Assembly (NCBI GenBank): GCA_014529385.2
Contig: CM043965.1
Span: 60,296,433-60,360,432 of the forward strand
Direction: 5' to 3'
Source of the DNA: Adiantum capillus-veneris
Taxonomy: Eukaryota > Streptophyta > Polypodiopsida > Polypodiales > Pteridaceae
DNA length: 64,000 nt
A program made the position numbers and the translations under genes. Of this stretch, positions 22,604 through 32,003 are shown one piece after another; position 1 is the stretch's first letter, and each line of letters opens with the position of its first letter. The notes below the pieces were generated by a model, which saw only the letters and a program-made list of their open reading frames with translations, ran no database searches and was not told the origin of the DNA.

Positions 22604-23946
22604 CACTAGAATGGTAACAAGACACTTTTATGTCCTTGGACACTTTTGTGTCCTGTTAAGTGACCATTTTGCTTGAATTATTTGAAGAGTATGAAAATGA
22701 ATTTCTAGGTGCTATATATCCACAAATTTGCCTTATGAGCTGAAAAAAACTTAGCATTTGTGTTTTGAGTATCGATCTCACCATTAACCTTACTCTTACA
22801 CAACATTTTTGAACCTAAACTGTGTTAAAAAACGGGTCCTGTTTTTGGCTTTTTTTTCAAATTTTGGCAACTATACCACTCTAAACTTCATGTTTGTGAG
22901 GTTTAGATGGCTAGAGGTTAGGCCTTCATAGTTCTCAACATGTTTTGATGCTTGTAGGGAGAGCTAAGTGTTAAAATTGAAAGTTATGATCAATTTACAA
23001 GAATTGCATAATCCTGTTTTTTGGCCAAAATTAGCACTTTTATGATTTTTTTGGTGGCTTTCTTGATATCCAAATTCAATTTTGATTGTGTAAGTGTAAT
23101 GTATAACATAAATCTAATCTTCCTTGAGTTTTGGGGGACCTAATATGCTATATATCATAGTATATGATGATGGTTGATTTTTTTGATTGCTGAAGAATAC
23201 GATACATTTTAGAGTAGCAAGTATAACTTTCTCAATATTGCTAGTTTCTTAGGCCAATTGTGTGTATTTTGTAGGTAGTGACCATATCTAATCATAGACT
23301 ACAAAATTGGCTAGATATTGAGTAGTTTCTATGGATTTCTAGAGGTCATAATGCTAAACCCAGTTTTTTCATGTTTGCTGTAAGTTTAGCACTTTATCAT
23401 TGCCCCCAAGGTTCCAATTGTAAGAGATCCATTATCCTTTTGACATGCTCCATGGATCCTTTTGAATCCACAGGCCCAAAGGGAACTAAGAAAACATGTA
23501 TATAGTATCTGTATTGAGCGTGACTATAGAAACTTTGATGATAGGTCCGCAGAATGGCAAAATTGCAACTTTTTTGTACCTATTTTTTTTGCCCAAAAAA
23601 AAATTAGTGAGGTAAAAGCAACCATATGTTTTGGTCACCAACCCATTGAAGTCAACGGGGCATTTTATCTCATGTCCTACAAAAATCTCCACTCTTATTT
23701 ATATGCAATTAACCGTAAGAAATTGTTGTTTTGGGAAAAATGCACTGGTCCATCAACTTTGGAGGCTTGTAGTGACCAAGGGATGAGAAAAATTACAAGT
23801 TTCTTATTTTTTCCATATGTAGTAGTTATCGAACTATAAGCTCATAAAAGGATTTTTCAAAATGAGTGGATCTACTATGGCTTTGGAATTTTTTCCCAAA
23901 ACCCTGAAAGGACACTTTTATGTCCTGTTAGGTTACCATTCTAGTG
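22604..23946. mobile_element. 1343-bp inverted-repeat DNA element flanked by TTAA
   Basis: The ends are CACTAGAATGGTAAC and its exact complement, 15 bp. Just inside both ends lie copies of a short imperfect palindrome of the type GGACACTTTTATGTCC (22620-22655, two copies; 23910-23925, one). It has no transposase domain; the only longer frame (23462-23839) shows no family resemblance. It is probably a non-autonomous DNA transposon. TTAA duplication suggests piggyBac-like. Because the target is palindromic, a TA duplication with ACACTAG ends (mariner or Stowaway-like) fits equally. A CACTA origin is unlikely because a 3-bp duplication does not fit. Confidence 0.85.
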
Positions 23947-23950
23947 TTAA

Positions 23951-24419
23951 TGCTTGCAAGATCTTCCTGTATTTGCTTTATCTCTGGCACATAATCTGAT
24001 ATGGATCTATTTCCTCGCCATACACAATGTAACCTTTGCTTCAAGTGAACTTTTCGTGGTTCTGTATTGGAGCTGTTCATTCTTGCTACTATCTCCCATG
24101 CTTCCTTTGGAGATTGAGCCTTCTTCACATGTGGTATAAAGAAGTCACTAATGCATAGTGAAATCCAATGCATCACTTTCCTTGAATTCTCGATCCACTT
24201 CTTGTAAGCTTCTACTCCTGCTTGCCATGTTTTATGTGCTTCAACATTATCTCTATTTGGTTCCAAACCAACCTCGGGACACTCTTGTTCACCTGTAATA
24301 TAATCCCATAAACCTTTGTCCATGATAAAGTTCTCCATCCTGTAAGACCCTATGTTGTAGTTCTCTCTGGTCAGCTTCTCTCCAACAATCTGTGTGACTT
24401 GAGTTGAACTTTCTGCCAT
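23951..24419 (-). pseudogene. Copia B gag N-terminal half
   Basis: A likely ATG at 24419 begins MAESSTQVTQIVGEKLTREN. It is followed by NYNIGSYRMENFIMDKGLWD, the copia gag start pattern, and AWEIVARMNSSNTEPRKVHL. It is interrupted at 23947 by the TTAA element; the second half starts at 22599. Upstream in-frame Met codons exist at 24497, but the copia-like start is the later one. Confidence 0.85.
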
Positions 24420-25304
24420 CTTCACACTCTCAATTTCTTCCAAAGGATTTTGACAAAATTTCAGCAGAGTTTCGTTTGTATTTGGACAATATCTCAAGTG
24501 ACAATCTCAACAAAAGTGCTCATAAACACTGACAGAAAATCTCTCACTGCCAAGGGAAAATCCACTGACTTACTTTGCCACAGACTGACTCAATACTATA
24601 CATAAATACTCTAAAACAATGTCCACATGGACCTGTATGCAAATGCAATCCATACGCTGTCCTGTACCACATATCCATACATCCACCTTCTTCCCATAGT
24701 CGTAAACGACATATGAGGTCTTTCGTAGGGCCAGTCGGGGGTTCGCTCCAGTACCTAATCCACCTTGCCAAGGTACCAAAGCTCCCAAGGCAAGGCTTCA
24801 AAAAACCTCACTCGAGCCTCACAAAGGCTGCAGTTTTCCAAAATACATTGACCGCATATCCATACATAACCACAAAGTACTCAATCTGACAATATAACCG
24901 CCTCAACTTCTTCCCACAACCTTTCTTATATAGGCGGATGTCCATAACGGACCCACAACAACCAAACATAATCTTCGATAACACAATATCATGATGCAAA
25001 AGATCTATGTTGCTCTCCAAAACTTGTGTAAATGCTGAATTCTTCACCTGTAACCTGTAAATCTACTGCCGAGTGCAAAACTGGACATCTCCTATGCTTG
25101 TGTGATCTGGTTGTTTGCTGCAGAAAATTGCAGATTTTGGTAAATCTAAGTATGCCAATGCGTCCAGAATGTCCAAAAACATAAAGATAGACTCCTGGAT
25201 CACTGTATTCCGAGTTCGGGTGAGGGAGTTATGACCAAAAAACCTCTCTTTTTTGTTGTTTTCCAAAGCTGCGGAAACCTATGTATTGAATGTAGCTCCT
25301 TAAA
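24420..25304 (-). other. Copia B untranslated leader
   Basis: About 0.9 kb between gag start and primer site, long for a copia element. Short frames only, none recognised. Confidence 0.6.
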
Positions 25305-25320
25305 CTGAGCTCTGATACCA
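25305..25320 (-). promoter_or_regulatory. Copia B primer binding site
   Basis: On the minus strand TGGTATCAGAGCTCAG, three bases from the LTR end, exact match over 12 bases to the initiator-Met tRNA complement. Confidence 0.9.
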
Positions 25321-25323
25321 CTT

Positions 25324-25556
25324 TGTAGAGTGCGCAGGTGATGGAGAAGGTAGGAAATAAGACTACGCACACACACCAACACACATCGAGACACACACAC
25401 ACACAATCGTTACCCTGCAGCAGCCATTCAACGTGCTGCTCTCCTCTTTTTCTTCTCTTTGAACTATTATCCAAAGTATATTTACAACATTGTATAGTCA
25501 GTGTCCAGCCGCCCATAGCACAATGGACATATTCTTTAACATCATATTCTTTAACA
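25324..25556 (-). repeat. Copia B 5' LTR
   Basis: TGTAGAGTGCGCAGG to TTCTTTAACA on the plus strand; about 98% identical to 18496-18724. Confidence 0.93.
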
Positions 25557-26674
25557 AAACTTTTGTTCCTAATGCTTCTGTTGGTAGCAATTCATCTGGA
25601 AATTCAGGTGATAAGGGCAAAAAGAAGCTGGATTGCCATTATTATAAAGCTAATGATCACTTGATCGAGCAGTGTCCTAAGTTGAAGGCCAAAGAGGCTA
25701 AGAAGAAAGAGGGTGGTTCCACTACAAATGCAGCCATTGTTGAGTCTTTTGTAAAAGAAGACTATGATGCTAATGTTGATACAGAATGGGCTTTTAGCAC
25801 AGAGTGCACTCAGAATCTTGCTATCCATGGTGCATGCTTGTCAATTGCTGCATATTCACATGTGTGGTATTTCGACAGTGGTGCTGCAAAGTACATTACC
25901 TCACATCGTGAATTGTTCACCTCTCTGGAGTCTACCCCTCATGGAAATTCTGTCACTTGTGCCAACAATGCCTCTTATCCAGTTCAAGGAGTTGGAAAGA
26001 TTGTGCTTACTGCTGCTAATGGCAGTTCTTTCACACTTTTTGATGCACTTTATGTACCTGGGATCAAGAAGAATCTTTTGTCAGTATCTGCACTTGCTAG
26101 ACTTGGACTTGTAGTCAAATTTGTGGATGACAGATGTACAATTCATGATAAAATTGTTGCATCTGGGCTTTTTTATCATGGGTTGTATAAGCTCACTTTG
26201 TATGACAAGTGTGGACAAAATTTTGCAAATGCAGTTGCAGATTCACGGGCCATTTCACATGCAAAACTTTGGCATGCACGTTTTGGTCATCTGAATTTTG
26301 CCATTTTGCTGCGTTTTCAAAAAATTGATATGGTTTCTTCTTTGCTGCCTCTTGAAGCACCTGTCAAACATGTTTGTGAAGGTTGTATTTTGGGTAAAAT
26401 GCAGCGCTCTAAGTTTCCAAAGGATGGTTCAGTTAGGGCCACATGCAAGTTGCAGCTTGTGTATAGTGATGTTTGTGGGCCCATGCAAACTTCATCCTTG
26501 GGCAATTACCTGTACTTCCTGACTTTCATTGATGATTACTCCAGGCATGCATGGGTATTCCCGCTTCAAGCGAAGTCCAAAGTCTGTATGTGCTTCAAAC
26601 AATTTTTGGCTATGTCTCGAAATGTACTATGGGCACCCTCCGTTCCGATCGAGGGGGGAGTATATGTCTCATAA
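25557..26674 (+). pseudogene. Copia A gag end, protease and integrase N-terminal half
   Basis: The frame continues the gag after copia B. The knuckle is CHYYKANDHLIEQC, so one Cys of CCHC is Tyr. The protease site is WYFDSGAAKYITSHRELF (about 25865-25918). Then come KLWHARFGHLNF and CEGCILGKMQRSKFP (zinc part) and VYSDVCGPM, FIDDYSRHAWVFPLQ (integrase). The frame ends in a stop at 26674; the integrase continues shifted. Confidence 0.87.
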
Positions 26675-27276
26675 ATTTAATGCATTTTTGGCTAGTCACG
26701 GGATAAAACACCAATATATAGTGCCTTATACACCTCACCAAAACGGTGTTGCTGAGAGGAAAAACAGGTCACTTACGAAAATGGCACGATGTATGGTCAA
26801 AAGTTAAGCTTTGCCACATTCTTTTTGGCTTGAGGCCATCATGTGTGCCACCTATGTACTTAACAGTTGTCCTACAAAAGCTTTGCAGTCTATTACTCCA
26901 TATGAAGCATGGCAAGATAGAAATCCTTCTATTGAGCATGCGTGTTTTTGGCTGTTTGGCATATGCTTTGGGGCCACAAACACAGCAGAGAAAATTGGAT
27001 GATAAGGCTGTCAAATGTGTTTTTGTTGGTTATAGTGCTGAAAGCAAAGGTTACAGGTTGTATCATCCGCAAACTAAGCATATTCTGGTTTCACGGTATG
27101 TAGTGTTTGTGGAAGATTCTGCTCAGCCCTTGCTGTCATGTACTAGAGACCGTAATGTAAGCTCACAACACATTTATCACACTTTGTTGCCGGTTTTTAG
27201 TGGTGAAAGTTCGAATGTAGATTCCAATGAGGCAAATGTACAGCCTATGGGGGTTTCCAAAAAATGTATAGATTAG
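26640..27276 (+). pseudogene. Copia A integrase C-terminal half
   Basis: Continuation in shifted frames: SRGEYMSHKFNAFLASHGIK and YTPHQNGVAERKNR (Glu of the triad) at 26660-26765, then FWLEAIMCATYVLN at about 26820, and VFGCLAYALG with CVFVGYSAESKGYRLYHPQT at about 26940-27080. A stop at 27274-27276. At least two frame shifts. Confidence 0.85.
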
Positions 27277-27479
27277 CGTATTACTGATGGAGATGTACAT
27301 GAGTTACTTGATGAGGAAAGGGCTGAAAATGAGCAGGCTAGAGGTATGCCAAAATGGCTGGTGCATACTTTGCGTGATAGTAAATTGGATACACCTTTGT
27401 CTAGTTGTACTTGTTCAGGCTCTCGGCATGCATCTTATGCATCAGATTGTTATGCTTTGGCTTTTTCTAGCTAACATGA

Positions 27480-28989
27480 TGTTGAGGAACCTCTGTCTTT
27501 TGATGAAGCATAAAATTCAGAAAATGGATGGCTGCCATGCAATCAGAATATGATGCACTTATAGAAAATGACACATGGACTTTATGTGATTTGCCTCCTG
27601 ACAAAAAGGCCATTGGTACAAACTGGGTTTAGAAGTTGAAACACAAGCCAGATGGTGAGGTTGATCTCCATAAGGCTCAACTTGTTGCAAAAGGCTATGC
27701 ACACCAAAAAGGCATAGATTATGAAGAAACTTTTGCTCCCACTTGTCATATGACTACTGTTTGTTTTCTATGTGCCATTTTGGTTGGGATGTACATCAAT
27801 CAGACAATTTTACTGATTTCTTGAATGGTGACATATTTGAGGAAGTTTATGTAATGCAGCCTCACGATTTTGTCAAAAAAGGACAAGAGGACAAAGTGTG
27901 CAGATGTAAGAAGGCTTTGTATGGGTTGAAGCAATCTCCTCGTGCTTAGTATGAGAAAGCTGACACTCATTTGGTCAAACAAGGATTTCGTAAAAACATT
28001 CCAACAGAAAGCACATTGTATGTAAAACGTGAGGGTCATGTACTTCTCATTGTGGTTCTTTATGTCGATGATTTGTTGATCACTGGACCAATTGAGAGAC
28101 ATATTGCTGAATTTAAGGCTGATTCGAATGCTACTTTCAAGATGAAATATTTGGGGCTGTTGCATCATTACTTGGGTATACAGTGTGATGGTGGTATTGC
28201 CTTGTGCTAGAAAAGTTACATAGAGACATTGCTATGTAAGTTGGACATGAGGATTGCAAACCTACTGCCACTCCCATGGAAACAGGTTTGAAGTTGAGCC
28301 TACATGATGCTGGTGATCCTGCTGATGTCACTCTTTACCAAAATTATGTTGGCTGCCTCATTTATGTATCAACACGAGGCCAGATATTCAGTTTGCAGTC
28401 TCACAGGTCAACAGATTTATGCATAGCCCAGGGTCTAAACATTGGCAGGCTGTCAAGAGGATTTTCCGCTACCTTAGTGGAACTTTACATCTTGGCTTGT
28501 TTTATCCCAAGGGGGGATCATTGCCGCCAGACTTACATGCTTTTTCGGACTCAGATTGGGCTGGTTGTTTTAACACAAGAGTGTCCACTAGTGGTTTTTA
28601 TTTCATGCTTGACAGTTCATGTATGTCATGGTTGTGCAAGAAGCAACCTACTGTGGCCACTTCGAGTTGTGAGGCTGAGTATAGGGCAATCTTCACAGCT
28701 ACGGTTGAGTGTGTATGGCTCAAACGCCTTATGGCTGATTTGGGTGTTGGACAGGACACTGCCAACACTATCTACACTGGCAGTTGCGAGGAACCTAGTT
28801 TTTCATGCTCGCACAAAGCACATTGAGGTGCATTACCACTATGTCATGGAGAGGCTCTCAGTAAGAGAGATCATCTTGGCTTATGTGCCAACACAGGAAA
28901 ACCTTGCAAATCTTTTCACAAAGGAATTGTCTAGTGAGAAGCTCGAAGCTTTCCCCAAAGCTTTGGGATTACTCCCCTTTGTGGACTGA
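27480..28989 (+). pseudogene. Copia A reverse transcriptase and RNase H
   Basis: Scattered but clear: ENDTWTLCDLPPDKKAIGTN near 27570, LVAKGYAHQKGIDYEETFAP at 27690, FLNGDIFEEVYVMQP at 27820, KKALYGLKQSPRA at 27910, then a stop. LYVDDLLITGPIERH at about 28060 holds both catalytic Asp. RNase H text includes DSDWAGC (28550), SCEAEYRAI (28670) and FHARTKHIEVHYHYV (28800), with NLFTKELSS (28910). There are at least five stops or shifts. Confidence 0.87.
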
Positions 28990-29054
28990 TCATGTCCTTA
29001 GGGCATGGCACTTCCCTTTACTAATGTGCCAGCTCTTGTGCACCGCATCCCTCC

Positions 29055-29062
29055 AGGGGGGA
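29055..29062 (+). promoter_or_regulatory. Copia A polypurine tract
   Basis: AGGGGGGA two bases before the 3' LTR. Confidence 0.75.
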
Positions 29063-29064
29063 TT

Positions 29065-29292
29065 TGTTACCATATACATGTGGTAGTGATGTGTGTGAAC
29101 ACATTAGGACCGCCGGGGCATTTTTTTCCCTCTTTAGGAGGTTTTTGTCGCCGTGCATTGTATATACGCTCATCACTCTAGGGCTATCCATCTTTCCATT
29201 GCACACTAAGTAACACACTCTCTATTGTAAGCCTCGAGCTTCCTTCGTCTTCTCTAAGCTGTGTGTGTTTCTCTGCAACCCTAATTCCAATA
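29065..29292 (+). repeat. Copia A 3' LTR
   Basis: TGTTACCATATACATG to TTCCAATA; about 22 differences from 17149-17375. The final CA is TA. Confidence 0.9.
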
Positions 29293-29297
29293 GAGAC

Positions 29298-29325
29298 TAG
29301 CACACACATTAATCTCACCCTTACA
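29298..29325 (+). repeat. Gypsy C 3' LTR, last 28 bp
   Basis: TAGCACACACATTAATCTCA to CCCTTACA; continues 17148 after the GAGAC duplication of copia A. Confidence 0.85.
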
Positions 29326-29650
29326 ATTGTGGACAAGGACCTGGAACCAAATTATCCTTATGAGAGATCTTTAGGGGTGTAGGTCAAGTGGGTTGACTAG
29401 CCTATCACCATTATCAACATCCATGGTCCTTGCATTGCAAAAGATAGAGCTACATTGGGGAAGCACCTAATGAAAATCCTTGGTATAGAGGAATGGCTCC
29501 TTATTGGTGGAGATTTCAATATGGTTTAGAAGAGGAAGGACAAAACAGGGTCATCTAGTCTGCTAGCAAGATCCAAAAAATCTAAATGGATAAGCCTTTG
29601 TGGGAAGTGGGCATTGATGAACATGTGGGAGATTAGTCCCTGGAACAACA
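29326..29650 (+). pseudogene. LINE ORF2 endonuclease, segment 2 of 3
   Basis: The frame resumes after gypsy C: IVDKDLEPNYPYERS, then IINIHGPCIAKDRATLGKHL and WLLIGGDFNMV at about 29487-29528. The GGDFN block is the catalytic Asp-Asn motif of L1-type endonucleases. A stop stands inside. It is cut at 29650 by the small LTR element. Confidence 0.8.
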
Positions 29651-29979
29651 TGTAAGGTATGGGCTTTGTCCTATAGTCACTAGAGTGTGAGTGAATGAGA
29701 GAAGAGGTGGAATTATCCCACGTGTAAAGGTGTAAGGATGTAGAGCTACTTAAAGATTCTTTCATGAATAAACAAGTCCAACCAATTTTGCATTACATGT
29801 CTCATGTTTGGTGAGCTTGTGATGGGTTAGAAAACTACTCAAGATCATGTTTATGAATCCAAGTTAATCTATCTTGGAACCTAATTTTCTTGAGTAAAAA
29901 TCTATCCTACGCACACTCACATTGTGAGAACAATTTTTGTCTATCATCCACCTTAGCTAGCACGATCTCATTCCCATCA
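29651..29979 (+). repeat. TRIM/LARD 5' LTR
   Basis: TGTAAGGTATGGGC to CCCATCA. Confidence 0.85.
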
Positions 29980-31670
29980 AGTGGTATCAAATCCATGGTG
30001 TGATAGCTAGTTGTATTGCTATGCATTTGTGTGTTGGGGAGATTATCATTCTTCAATTAACATTCCCTAATCTCTATTTGCATTAGCTTAATAATCCGAA
30101 TCCCTAATCACCACTTGGGCAAGAGCATGCTCCACTACCCTTTGGTGATTAGGTGAGGGGGAGCTCACATTTAGTATTAATCTTGTGTGCAATTTTTCAA
30201 TTAGTGTACATACTTTTGTGTTCCCTTTCAACCCATTTTGCATTAGCATTACTCTCATTGTATATTTTGCTTGTTTTTTCACTTTATGTGTGTGCAAAGT
30301 GTTCATCAACACCATTGCACAGATCTTATAAGTGTTAGATTTGACCCTTTGATTACATGCTTCAAATCTCTATGTTTGCAGCTTTGCATAGACTGCTAAA
30401 CCTTTGAGAAACGAGAAGATTAGCCCTTCTTATCTACTTCCACATTTATGTGTGTATATTTGTGTGTGAATTCCTACGAGCTCGGGCTTAATATCTATAT
30501 TACATAGTCTTCTCACAACGTGGAACTGTGGTGCAAGTGGTTAGGCCACCTAATATAGTGATGTGGGGTCCTGGGTCATGTGCTTGATCTTCAGTGGCAG
30601 TTTTAGTAAATGTGAAACTTGGTTGTACTTAACCCAGTGTGCTTAACTCTGTTAAATCCTCATGGTGTGTGTGTAGACAGTGGTTCCTACGGTGTTGAAG
30701 GCCTTAGCCGGATTCAAGGGTGACCTCCAAGTTGCTTTAAAAGCCACTTTTGAGCCCGTAGGACCAGTTCCTATGTGCAATACCCAAGGCCTTCAGACGC
30801 CAAATCACATTAACCAAAGCCTATTGAGGCTTTTGGCTCCATAAGCCCCTCTCCCGCGGCCACACCTCTAAAGCAACTTTCCCACCCAAGGTCTCATTCA
30901 TGAGAGCAGTCACAAGCCAAAGATCTCATTCATGAGAGCAATCACAAGCCAAAGCAACATATTTCTTACTCTACTTATTTGCAAAAAGTTTCAGCTCAAT
31001 GGGGGCAAACCATTACATTGCCAGCTCTCTCTTTCTCTCTCACTTTGTTAAAAGCGACTTCACTCTGTGAAAAGGTTCTTCACAACTCAAGTGGCAAAGA
31101 ACCGAGCATTTATAAAATTTCCATTGTCTTGTAAAGCCTTACCCAAACACATAGAGTGAAAGCACCTTTTGCAATGTATGCCACAATCTACATTTATGGA
31201 GATGATTTTCTAGTTGTGCTCATTTACGGAGTCAAGACACTGGCCTTGGAGAGTCCCCAAGTGTACCCAAGATACCATGGGGGAGTTTGGGAACTCCACC
31301 TCAAAGGAAGGGAAGTTGGTAGCAATAGCATTTCCATTCGCATTAGTTTTTGCATCAGTAACTTTTTCATTGCACTTGTTTTTCAATAAAGCTCAAGACA
31401 AAGCTATGGAAATACCACATTGGCACCAACAAGGTTCGGCTAGAAGAGTCCAATAATGGAATGAAGAAAAGAGGGAAGAAAGGCATGTTTCTAAGACAAA
31501 GGTTTCTACTTCAAGGGGAGGATTCCTCTTTAAATTTTTTCATCATGTGTCAATACATTCAATCATCCTTTGTGTATATGTATTGACATCTTGTGTGGAT
31601 ACTATCTGTCATCCCTAGTGGATATAGAATCCTATTTATATTGCTCTAGTCCAAACCCCAAGGGAAAGAT

Positions 31671-32003
31671 TGTCAGGTATGGGCTTTGTCCTAGAGTCAC
31701 TAGAGTGTGAGTGAATGAGAGAAGAAGTGGAATTATCCCACATGTAAAGGTGTAAGGCTATAGAGATACCTAGATCTCCTTTCATGAATAAACAAATCCA
31801 ACAAAGTTTGCATTACATGTCTCTTGTTTATGGTGAGCTTGTGATGGGTTAGAAAACTACTCAAGACCGTGTATATGAGTCCGAGCTAATCTATCTTGGA
31901 ACCCAATTCGCTTGAGTAACAATCTAGCCACACACACTCACATTGTGAGCACAATTTTTGTATGTCATCCACCTTAGCTACTAGCACGATCCAATTCTCA
32001 TCA
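31671..32003 (+). repeat. TRIM/LARD 3' LTR
   Basis: TGTCAGGTATGGGC to TCTCATCA. Confidence 0.85.

Larger units (their letters stand above)
18496..25556 (-). mobile_element. Ty1/copia element B (young, minus strand) carrying a TTAA insertion
   Basis: LTRs at 18496-18724 (229 bp, its 3' LTR) and 25324-25556 (233 bp, its 5' LTR) differ by about four substitutions and a 4-bp CA-repeat indel, about 98% identity. The target duplication is AAACT at 18491-18495 and 25557-25561, exact, inside the gag of copia A. The gag is interrupted by the 1343-bp element at 22604-23946. Despite the young LTRs, pol holds at least three stops and two frame breaks, so this copy is defective and perhaps was mobilised by a relative. 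Confidence 0.93.
17149..29292 (+). mobile_element. Ty1/copia element A, split by copia B
   Basis: LTRs are 17149-17375 (227 bp) and 29065-29292 (228 bp), about 90% identical by eye. The target duplication is GAGAC at 17144-17148 and 29293-29297, exact. The site is within the 3' LTR of gypsy C. Domain order gag, protease, integrase, RT, RNase H is copia-type. Copia B (18496-25556, plus its duplicated AAACT) interrupts the gag. Without it the element would be about 5.1 kb. Many stops and frame shifts make it inactive. Confidence 0.9.
11387..29325 (+). mobile_element. Ty3/gypsy chromovirus-type element C, split by nested copias
   Basis: The element itself is about 5.8 kb: 11387-17148 plus 29298-29325. 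The LTRs are 123 bp (11387-11509; 17054-17148 joined to 29298-29325), both 123 bp long and about 89% identical by eye. Flanking target duplications are ATGGT (11382-11386) and ATTGT (29326-29330), one mismatch. The host is the LINE ORF2, whose frame resumes at 29326. The order gag, protease, RT, RNase H, integrase, chromodomain-like tail marks a chromovirus. Every coding region is broken and the second catalytic Asp of the RT box is lost. The 5' LTR begins AG instead of TG. Confidence 0.85.
29651..32003 (+). mobile_element. Small non-autonomous LTR element (TRIM/LARD-like), 2353 bp
   Basis: LTRs are 29651-29979 (329 bp) and 31671-32003 (333 bp), about 90% identical. The primer site is TGGTATCAAATC at 29982 and the polypurine tract AAGGGAAAGA at 31660-31669. 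The internal 1.7 kb has no gag or pol domain. A frame at 31156-31389 or 31214-31456 has no family I recognise and could be a captured fragment or chance. Flanks CAACA and TATCA do not form a clear duplication. The insertion splits the LINE ORF2, whose frame resumes at 32004. Confidence 0.85.

Noticed and set aside
23462-23839. Possible transposase frame inside the TTAA element
   Set aside because: 126 codons with no DDE-type or zinc-finger motif; likely chance in AT-rich DNA.
22604-23946. Second CACTA-superfamily element, because the ends read CACTAG
   Set aside because: CACTA elements make 3-bp duplications. Here the 3-bp flanks are TAA and TTA, while TTAA (or TA) matches on both sides.
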